Below, piece after piece: positions 7,935 to 14,997 of a stretch of 35,836 bases of DNA. Below the pieces are notes generated by a model, which did no database searches, was not told where the DNA came from, and saw nothing but the letters and a program-made list of their open reading frames with translations. The DNA is taken from NCBI RefSeq assembly GCF_013393945.1, contig NZ_CP040303.1, positions 1 through 35,836 of the forward strand. The letters run 5' to 3'. The position numbers and the translations under genes were made by a program. This DNA is from Nostoc sp. TCL26-01 (GTDB taxonomy: Bacteria > Cyanobacteriota > Cyanobacteriia > Cyanobacteriales > Nostocaceae). Position 1 is the stretch's first letter; every line of letters starts with the position of its first letter.

Positions 7935-9314
7935 CTATGTAGCTTTAAATTCATCTATTTTCTTTTTCATAGCAATATAAGCTTCATCTTTAGTTGAGAA
8001 GAATTCTCCTAAAAGAATTGAATTTTGACTGCCTTTACTATTCTCGCTCTGAAATTCTGAAATGCTATAGCAAAGCTTTTGAATTGCTATAGAACTCCAA
8101 TCTTGATCAATTGAGTCAAGAGACACTATGACACTCCACCCTTTATAATGTGCCATGTGATTATTACAGATATATCCTAGCTTTCCGCCAAACTCTATTA
8201 AATCATCTTCTTCCCAAATTTCAGGCTCTAGTTCTTTGTAGTTTTGTTCTTTTAACGATTTTTTAAATTCTTGCAAATGGTCTGCGGAAGTAATACTAGT
8301 GCAAGTTCTATGAAGTAAGAAATTATTAGGTATATAGGATAGATAATCACCTGTTTTTGGATCATAATTATGTATGGCAATTTCTCGATTTTCAAAAAGT
8401 TTTAAATCTAGAGGATTTTCAGCGAACGGGTTTATAAGTATATGTAAACCATCAGCAATCGTTTCTTTATAAATTGGCCTTTCTTCTAGAAATCTATACA
8501 GTCCTACTTGCTGATCTGATTGGCATGATCTAGAGCCACTAAATAGAACTGGATATTTACTAATCTTAGCTAAAGCACGCACCTTACAAAAGGTAGCTCT
8601 ATTGTTAAAGATTACTGCACTTACGTGCTTTAATTTAGAATTAGTAAATAATCCAACATTTACATTAAAACCTGGTTTCTTTTGAACTCTATAATTATAA
8701 GAATCTCCAATGATAGTCAAATTACCATCTGCATCTCTTCTTGAAAGAACTTCTTCATATCCGTAAAGGACTCTGATAATTGCTAGAGAATCTTGCAAGA
8801 AAAAAAATGGTTGCTCAAAGGGAGCAACGCATATTACAAATGGTTTATTTTTAACATGAGGAAGCTTAGAGTAATCTTTACGGAATTTCTTCTCCTTTTT
8901 CTTTATAGAGAATTCGAGCCTAAGTGCGGATAATCTTAGTATGTCCTTTATGCTAGTATTTTCTAATAAATCGTAATCTTTATCCCATTCTGGTCTATAG
9001 CCTTCACTATTACTTGCTATTGCTGCTTCAGCAATGAAATCACCATAGGGTGAACTTACAAGAAAATCTGGAGTTTCATATGAGGTATCTACGCTACATC
9101 CGAGTTCTTTAAAACAGGCAAATAAATATAATTCCCAGAATACGGAATTAAACTTTGTTTGAAATTCTTGTACCAGTTTTTCATTGCGATCTATAAATCC
9201 ATCAGCCCAACTTTTAATAACTTCAATCTCTGGTTCGCAAAATCCTGGTTCTGTAATATAGAGAAAGTGATTATGTTGCTCCTCTTTAGGGACAATAGGC
9301 GTAAATAAATCCAT
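7935..9314 (-). CDS. Uncharacterised protein with PD-(D/E)XK-like motif
   Basis: 459 aa, not confidently recognised. Residues ~58-100 carry FWELYLFACFKELGCSVDTS, then TPDFLV and GDFIAEAAIAS. This is the order E61 ... D83 ... E96 expected of a restriction-endonuclease fold, but the usual Lys two residues after the last acid is Ala (EAA rather than ExK). It may be a diverged or inactive nuclease. The rest (100-459) is mixed alpha/beta with no motif I can name. It lies 125 bp downstream of the 1112-aa gene on the same strand and is likely co-transcribed, suggesting a two-gene system. Both flanks carry recognised conflict genes. Confidence 0.55.
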   Translation of the reverse strand: MDLFTPIVPKEEQHNHFLYITEPGFCEPEIEVIKSWADGFIDRNEKLVQEFQTKFNSVFWELYLFACFKELGCSVDTSYETPDFLVSSPYGDFIAEAAIASNSEGYRPEWDKDYDLLENTSIKDILRLSALRLEFSIKKKEKKFRKDYSKLPHVKNKPFVICVAPFEQPFFFLQDSLAIIRVLYGYEEVLSRRDADGNLTIIGDSYNYRVQKKPGFNVNVGLFTNSKLKHVSAVIFNNRATFCKVRALAKISKYPVLFSGSRSCQSDQQVGLYRFLEERPIYKETIADGLHILINPFAENPLDLKLFENREIAIHNYDPKTGDYLSYIPNNFLLHRTCTSITSADHLQEFKKSLKEQNYKELEPEIWEEDDLIEFGGKLGYICNNHMAHYKGWSVIVSLDSIDQDWSSIAIQKLCYSISEFQSENSKGSQNSILLGEFFSTKDEAYIAMKKKIDEFKAT

Positions 9315-9439
9315 AATGATAAAAATGCTATAAAATATGCCAAGTAAGTGCTAGCTTTTGAGTGTGCATCCCAATCTGAGTAGCTCGGCGGACACCCGTA
9401 AACTGATGCCACACTTGACACTCAGCAGCTTTTAGAGAA

Positions 9440-12400
9440 TTACCTATACTTTAGTTTCCTCAGACGTGCCAAAGCAGCTACTACTGGAGGGTCTTTGACA
9501 TCTTCAGGAATAATTATTTTATCGTCACTTTGAATTCCACAAATATCAAAATCATGTTCTCCTATTTGCCATGCTGGACGAATGGATATTTGTCGTTTCA
9601 TAATTCCAAGCTCCCAGAAAAAATCTGGACTGGAACTGTCTTGAGCTATATATCCTGGTGTAAGGATGTAAAATCCCAAATTTTCAAATGCACTGATAAA
9701 TTGATCAATATTTCTAGAATTGCTTGGTTCAATAGTGCGAATACGATAACTCAATAGGACTTGTGAGTTACTAGAAACTTCCAGCCAATCAGGATTAGTC
9801 CCAATAACTACACGATAAGCTGCTGGATTATCAGCATCAATTCCAGTGATAATAGATACGCTGATTTTTTCCTCTACATCTGTGTCTCCTACAGCTTCTC
9901 GCCATTGAGCAAAAATTTTCTTGCTTGCATTTTCATCTCGAAATAAAAGTGCAAGCTGTAGGAGTGGGAGATTTTGAGAATTTGGTATAAATCCAACGCC
10001 TACTCCGCACCAACCAGCTTTTTCCCAAAGATGGACATTAATCAATGATAAAATCTTACGATCCCGATGTTTTAGGTGATCTATACTATTGAGTTCAGGC
10101 GGAGGTTCACCTTGTCCTGGCTTGGGTAAGACTACATTAGCTTGTTCTTCAGAGGTATTTTGAACTGTTTCAGTGTTCCAGGTTTTTGTTCGTTGAGATG
10201 GAAAATGCTGATCACTGTCGCTTAACCTCCAATCCGTTAGTTGCAGTTTTGGACTTTTACCCAAAATATTCCAAACAGCTACAGCTACGTTTGTAAAATC
10301 CAGTGCGCGAGAAAAAGCCAGTTCATCTTGTAAAAGTCTTTCAAAATACTGTTCTGGATCTGATACAAACGCTATCTTAAAAATTACTCGAATAATTAAC
10401 TCAGCCAGCGTTTTGCCTAATGATTCAGGATTAAGCTCTGTTATGTAAGATTCATTAGCAGAATGTTTTACTTCTATGAGAGTTTCAAAAGTTTCTCCGC
10501 CTTCCTCTTTAATTTGAAAATCAATAACGTTAGCAACAGAATCCGATGATACTATTTGAAATCTAATATTTGGTTGATGAGGGAATAATTGCGAATCAAG
10601 ACTTGTTGCCAGAAAAGCTTCAAATGCAGCAAGAATTGACTCTGCAATAAACAGCGATCTAGTATTATTTAAAACTTCAGCAACTACGTTGCAGCCAAGA
10701 ACTTGTGAGCGGAGTTCTACTGTATCCTCTGCTAAAATTTCTGGTAGTTCTGGTAGGTCATGACTTGCTGGTTGTGCTGTCCAATCATTAAAAAATTTAC
10801 GTACACTCGCCTCATCTTCCTCCTCTGGAATCCAACCCTCAGAACGAAGATAATCTTCATAACCTAGTGCGTACAACGATGCCATGAATGAATGATGAAA
10901 CCCAAGTTTTTCAAGAACTACTGGCAAAAACTCTAAACACTGCAAATCCTTAAGGGCAGTTTTAAGAAGAAGAATCCCAAGTACCAAATCTTGAGTTTCC
11001 CTCTCTTTATTAAATTTCTCTTTAGCTTCTTCATTCAGTCCAATTGCTTGTGCAATAACTGTAGAGGTTTCAATCCAAGCGAGTGTGATTGGAATCCGCC
11101 CTAATTGTAATTCGAGCCAGATAAGACGTTGTAGACAGGCAAAGGCTTGAATAGTAATTGTGCCGTTTTCCCAATACTCATTAAAAGCTTGGGATGCTGC
11201 TAGGAGCATATTGGAACGTGCAGCCCACAGTAAGCCTACGGACTCATAAGCACTTGCACATAGAGCTAGTGCAGCAATTAACTCACCACGACACTCACGC
11301 ATAGCTAAGTTATGCTGCGCTCGACCAAGAAGACGAATTGCTTCGTAAGGGTTTCCGCCAAGAAGTTTTTGCTTTCCTCGTGTCAAAAGCATACGTCCTG
11401 AAGTTGCTTTACTCTCGCGTTGTTGAGAGAGTAGAAGTACAGCTTCAAAAAGTTCATCGAAGGCAGGATCATCAGGCAAATATTTACCGAGTTCCATGAG
11501 AATCTCGATCAATGGAGCTACGGGAAAGTTGACTAAACCTTCAGCCTCTGCAAATACCTTGCGAAATTCCTCTAGTATCCTTTTTAACTCAGCAGGTTCA
11601 TGTTTGGACTCAGTTAGATCCATTAGTAACTCAATGGATCTTGCTTGTAAGGCAGTGCTTGGTCTATCTTGATCAGCCTGGAGACGCTGTAATTCAGTAT
11701 GTAAAGTTTTGGTTCGTGCTTCTAGCTTTGCATCGTTGACTTCAAGTTGTGACCGTTGAACGGTTGTCCACAGAAGTTGCCATAAATTAGCTAATTTTTC
11801 AATATCTGTGACTTGGCTGCTTTCAATAGCTAGACGCTCAACATCATTATAGATGCGGTTAAACGTGTGAAAGTCATCATGCCACCAATAAGCAGTCCAT
11901 GCTTTGGCATAAGCACATCGGAGCTTTTGCTGATGGATTCCATATTGTTCGGCTATGCGCTCGGCTCGTGCAAAACGTCCTTCAACCTCTACTCGTGGTA
12001 ATTCAAGTTCGCGTGATAAAATAGCTGCTTCAAGGCAATCCTCAACAAGTTGATACTCGACACCTTGATAACGACTAGGATCTTTTATCTGCGTCTCCAG
12101 ATCATTCAATTCAGCTTCACGAGATGTGTCTAAAGCCCCCTTGTTAACAGCCTGTGTAAGAGGCAAATTAATTTTTAGCGTTTCCACAGCTAGATTTTCT
12201 CGCTTGTTCTGAAACACCTTATCGAGTATCCAAGTTCTATCTAGAACTCGTACATTAATGTTGTACTGTTTTCGCAGTTCATCTTCAATGTTGGCTCGAT
12301 CTTTATCTTTGATATATCGACTACTAATGAAATAAATTAAGGTGTAGCCACGCTGTGTTCCTGCAATACCTTCTACATCAGAACGGACTTTTGAACGCCA

Positions 12401-12778
12401 TTGTTGTTTTGCGCTAATTGCAAATGCCCAACGCTCTGATGCAGCTTCGCGCCCAATTCCCTCATACCAGCGAAGAGAAATAGCATCAGATACAGGATAG
12501 GTTTCAGAGTCTACTTTGCTGTCTCCCCCCCCAGTAGGGCCTGTTTGTGGCAAAAGATTAGGACAAAGCTCTTTTTCAGCTAGTTTCCGGCAGAAGTTTT
12601 CAAACTCCAGTTCTTGTTTACGATTGGTCAGTGTTTCCAAGTGATATTCAAGAAAACTACGATCCAGCAACGACTTCCCAACTACTTGTGTATCGGAGAA
12701 AAGATAAGGTCGCCGCGCTCTCATGAAATCCGAAGGACGGAAGGATACTGACTCAGGTTGCTGACGCTTTTCAGCCAT
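9440..12778 (-). CDS. Large protein: restriction-endonuclease-like N-terminus plus helical (TPR-like) repeats
   Basis: 1112 aa. The N-terminal ~190 residues look like a Mrr-type nuclease: E58/E60 in ELEFENFCRKLAE, GPTGGGDSKVD with D86 and D90, and WAFAISAKQQW, where Ser122-Ala-Lys124 replaces ExK. The segment ends DRTWILDKVF. Residues ~220-680 are almost all helical with TPR-like periodicity (AYAKAWTAYWW, AIRLLGRAQHNLAM). The C-terminal ~400 residues are alpha/beta, include LIEVKHS at ~795 (a second nuclease-like ExK), and end in a distinct domain. I find no P-loop, so this is not a STAND ATPase. The layout (nuclease, repeat sensor, C-terminal recognition) suggests a defence or NTP-independent conflict protein. 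It heads an apparent two-gene unit with the 459-aa gene. Confidence 0.6.
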   Translation of the reverse strand: MAEKRQQPESVSFRPSDFMRARRPYLFSDTQVVGKSLLDRSFLEYHLETLTNRKQELEFENFCRKLAEKELCPNLLPQTGPTGGGDSKVDSETYPVSDAISLRWYEGIGREAASERWAFAISAKQQWRSKVRSDVEGIAGTQRGYTLIYFISSRYIKDKDRANIEDELRKQYNINVRVLDRTWILDKVFQNKRENLAVETLKINLPLTQAVNKGALDTSREAELNDLETQIKDPSRYQGVEYQLVEDCLEAAILSRELELPRVEVEGRFARAERIAEQYGIHQQKLRCAYAKAWTAYWWHDDFHTFNRIYNDVERLAIESSQVTDIEKLANLWQLLWTTVQRSQLEVNDAKLEARTKTLHTELQRLQADQDRPSTALQARSIELLMDLTESKHEPAELKRILEEFRKVFAEAEGLVNFPVAPLIEILMELGKYLPDDPAFDELFEAVLLLSQQRESKATSGRMLLTRGKQKLLGGNPYEAIRLLGRAQHNLAMRECRGELIAALALCASAYESVGLLWAARSNMLLAASQAFNEYWENGTITIQAFACLQRLIWLELQLGRIPITLAWIETSTVIAQAIGLNEEAKEKFNKERETQDLVLGILLLKTALKDLQCLEFLPVVLEKLGFHHSFMASLYALGYEDYLRSEGWIPEEEDEASVRKFFNDWTAQPASHDLPELPEILAEDTVELRSQVLGCNVVAEVLNNTRSLFIAESILAAFEAFLATSLDSQLFPHQPNIRFQIVSSDSVANVIDFQIKEEGGETFETLIEVKHSANESYITELNPESLGKTLAELIIRVIFKIAFVSDPEQYFERLLQDELAFSRALDFTNVAVAVWNILGKSPKLQLTDWRLSDSDQHFPSQRTKTWNTETVQNTSEEQANVVLPKPGQGEPPPELNSIDHLKHRDRKILSLINVHLWEKAGWCGVGVGFIPNSQNLPLLQLALLFRDENASKKIFAQWREAVGDTDVEEKISVSIITGIDADNPAAYRVVIGTNPDWLEVSSNSQVLLSYRIRTIEPSNSRNIDQFISAFENLGFYILTPGYIAQDSSSPDFFWELGIMKRQISIRPAWQIGEHDFDICGIQSDDKIIIPEDVKDPPVVAALARLRKLKYR

Positions 12779-12901
12779 AAATATAGTAGAACTTTGCCTA
12801 AAGACAATACAATCTGCAAGTACGGAAATACTATTATAGCCAGTGAACTATAATTTACAATCGTCATAGGAGCGAATTACTCCATGTAGCCGAAAGTGTT
12901 C

Positions 12902-13049
12902 AACCAAAAGCTTGGTTTCCCCTCCAGCTAATTCTAGTTAGGTGAAGTTATATAAAATCTGCTGGAATTTATATCTAAAAATAAACTTTTTTCAACTGAG
13001 CCACGTAAACTGGAAACTAAAACCGAGTCGGTTGACCAAACGTTAACGT
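12902..13049. promoter_or_regulatory. parAB upstream region with three palindromes
   Basis: In the 292-bp gap before parA are AACCAA-AAGC-TTGGTT (12902-12917), the near-identical-arm palindrome AACCGAGTCGGTT (13021-13033) and ACGTTAACGT (13040-13049), the last ending 21 bp before the GTG start. Paired AACCRA...TYGGTT sites are good candidates for ParA- or ParB-mediated autoregulation, or for a centromere. No convincing -35/-10 pair was identified. The 5' part of the gap (12779-12901) shows nothing else. Confidence 0.4.
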
Positions 13050-13070
13050 ATCTTCTAGGGACAAGAGCCA

Positions 13071-13841
13071 GTGTCAACTACTGACAAGCAATGCCGCATT
13101 ATAGCCCTGTTTAATCAGGCGGGTGGTGTCGCCAAATCGACACTGACCCAAAACCTGGGATACCACCTAGCAAAACGAGAACACCGCGTTCTCCTCATTG
13201 ACATAGACCCCCAAGCCTCATTGACCAAATTCATGGGGTTAGTGCCATCTCAGCTACAAAAAACTGTTGCTGATGCCATTATCAACGAGCAGCCCTTACC
13301 GATTCATGAGGGTATTCACGGTATGGATTTGGCTCCAGCAAGCAGAGTCCTGAGTGGAGCAGAAATGCAGTTAGTCAGTGCTGCCATGCGCGACCTGCGC
13401 CTTAAGGAAGCCATTGAACCTATTCAGGATGAATACGACTTCATCCTGATAGATTGTCCCCCCAGTTTAGGGCTACTTTCTTACATTTCCTTAGTTGCGG
13501 CTACACACGTACTCGTACCAGTGGAAACCCATCTCAAAGCCTTTGAGGGAACGGACGAACTCTTACAAACTATTACCCACGTAAAAAATAAAGCTAACCG
13601 TAAAATCCAAATAGCCGGGTTTGTTCCTACGCGGTATGCTCACCAGAACTCAGCCGATAAACGAGCATTAGCAGCCATCCAAGAACAACTTTCGGCTTGG
13701 GGTCGTATCTTCCCCGCTATCCCCAGAGCTACTGCTTTTGTTGATGCCACAGAAGAACGTGCGCCACTAGCAGTATTTGACCCTAAACATTCTGTAGTCA
13801 ATATCCTTGAAGAAATAGCTTTGGCTTTGGAGGCTTTGTGA
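13071..13841 (+). CDS. parA: ParA-family partition ATPase
   Basis: 256 aa, GTG start with AGGG upstream. The deviant Walker A region reads FNQAGGVAKST (14-24): the P-loop Lys22 is present, but the signature Lys expected before GG is Ala17. Walker A' is LLIDIDPQASLT (41-52) and Walker B is FILIDCPPSLG. There is no N-terminal HTH, so this is a short (type Ib or chromosomal-like) ParA. It segregates the plasmid by ATP-dependent patterning on the nucleoid with ParB. The stop overlaps the parB GTG by 4 bp (GTGA), indicating translational coupling. Confidence 0.92.
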   Translation: MSTTDKQCRIIALFNQAGGVAKSTLTQNLGYHLAKREHRVLLIDIDPQASLTKFMGLVPSQLQKTVADAIINEQPLPIHEGIHGMDLAPASRVLSGAEMQLVSAAMRDLRLKEAIEPIQDEYDFILIDCPPSLGLLSYISLVAATHVLVPVETHLKAFEGTDELLQTITHVKNKANRKIQIAGFVPTRYAHQNSADKRALAAIQEQLSAWGRIFPAIPRATAFVDATEERAPLAVFDPKHSVVNILEEIALALEAL

Positions 13842-14914
13842 TAAGACGTAAGCAAACAGACAAACCCTTTGGGGGTCAAATTACAACTCCACCCCCTGCA
13901 CCTTGGTTAGACTCACCAGATGCAGAAACATCAAGAGCTACCGAAACTACTATCAAGCTGGAAGATATAGTTCTACCCCCACACCAGCCCAGACGATATT
14001 TTGACCCACAAGCATTAAAAGAATTAGTAGAGTCAGTCAAACAGCATGGCATCCTCCAACCTTTGTTAGTGCGTCCGCTAGGCGGAGGTAAATACGAATT
14101 AGTAGCAGGAGAAAGACGCTATCGGGCAGGGCAGGAAGCTTTGCTTGAAGTTGCGCCTGTGGTTGTGCGTGAGCTATCTGATGACCAAGCATTTCAGTTG
14201 GCTTTGATTGAAAATCTGCAACGAGAAGACCTGAACCCTGTAGAAGAAACTGAAGGTATCTTACACCTGTTAGCAATCCGGCTTCATTGCGATATAGAAG
14301 CTGTCAAATCCTTGCTGTACCGCATGAAGAACGCTCACAGCAAAGGAGAACAGCAGCCACCAGAGTCATTAGATGAATCTAGGAGAAACGTTTCTCCTAA
14401 CTCAGAAGAAACAGAAACTGGGGATAACATTTCTGACGATTTAGACGAGGAAACAGAATCTAGGAGAAACGTTTCTCCTAAAGTGGATTTGGAGCAATCA
14501 AAGACGGTAGAACAGGTATTTGAGAGCCTGGGGCTGATGAATTGGCTATCGTTCACCACCAAGCGTTTACCATTGCTCAATCTGCCCGAAGAAATTTTAA
14601 TGGCACTGCGAGAAGGCAAGCTGGAATATACCAAAGCCCAAGCCCTGGCACGAGTAAAAGATGAGGAAGTGCGAAAACAACTCTTGTCACAAGCAATAGC
14701 TAACGATTGGTCTTTAAGCCAAATCAAAGAACAAATTATCGCTAACACTCCTGATGAACCATCCGCCTCATCTAAAACACCTAACCAAATACCAGAACGA
14801 CTCAAAGATATCACCCAGCGCATTAAAAAGCGTCAGCTATGGAAAGAACCACGCAAGGAAAAACAGCTAGTAAACCTTCTAAACAAGCTAGAAGCCTTAC
14901 TTGGGGACGAGTGA
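13838..14914 (+). CDS. parB: ParB/RepB/Spo0J-family partition protein with repeated linker
   Basis: 358 aa. The N-terminal ParB/Srx CTPase-type domain (~41-140) is well preserved: LPPHQPRRYFDPQALKELVE, GILQPLLVRP, GERRYRA (91-97) and LIENLQREDLNPVEETEG. A short helical stretch follows (145-165). Next comes an acidic linker built of ~14-residue repeats, ESRRNVSPNSEETE, TGDNISDDLDEETE and SRRNVSPKVDLEQ (180-220), encoded over two identical 20-bp palindromes. After it is a helical, probably DNA-binding region (IMALREGKLEYTKAQALARV, LSLSQIKEQI-like). It pairs with ParA. The C-terminal dimerisation region is unclear. Confidence 0.92.
   Translation: MIRRKQTDKPFGGQITTPPPAPWLDSPDAETSRATETTIKLEDIVLPPHQPRRYFDPQALKELVESVKQHGILQPLLVRPLGGGKYELVAGERRYRAGQEALLEVAPVVVRELSDDQAFQLALIENLQREDLNPVEETEGILHLLAIRLHCDIEAVKSLLYRMKNAHSKGEQQPPESLDESRRNVSPNSEETETGDNISDDLDEETESRRNVSPKVDLEQSKTVEQVFESLGLMNWLSFTTKRLPLLNLPEEILMALREGKLEYTKAQALARVKDEEVRKQLLSQAIANDWSLSQIKEQIIANTPDEPSASSKTPNQIPERLKDITQRIKKRQLWKEPRKEKQLVNLLNKLEALLGDE
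14380..14480. repeat. Two identical 20-bp perfect palindromes within parB, with a degenerate copy between
   Basis: TAGGAGAAACGTTTCTCCTA occurs at 14380-14399 and again at 14461-14480. A degraded relative GGGGATAACATTTCTGAC lies midway at 14420-14437, about 40 bp from each. All three keep the codon frame and encode RRNVSP, DNISD and RRNVSP. The 10-bp core GAAACGTTTC also occurs at 1889-1898, and a 13-bp half (AACGTTTCTCCTA) at 15301-15313 in the next gene. These are candidate ParB-binding (parS) sites; alternatively a palindromic repeat element inserted in frame. Confidence 0.7.
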
Positions 14915-14997
14915 CTTATTAAAGGTTGTCAGGTAATCTCTACGAATAGAATTGAAAAACCTGTGATTCATGATTGGGTGAGAGGGGAGAAACAGAG

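Noticed and set aside
9315..9439. Possible structured RNA between the 1112-aa and 459-aa genes (GTGTGCATC with GATGCCACAC)
   Set aside because: The stem is short with a bulge, and no T run or conserved RNA motif is visible; not enough to call a feature.
14335..14823. 162-codon antisense frame within parB
   Set aside because: Shadow of a well-supported ParB gene; no independent start signal or motif.
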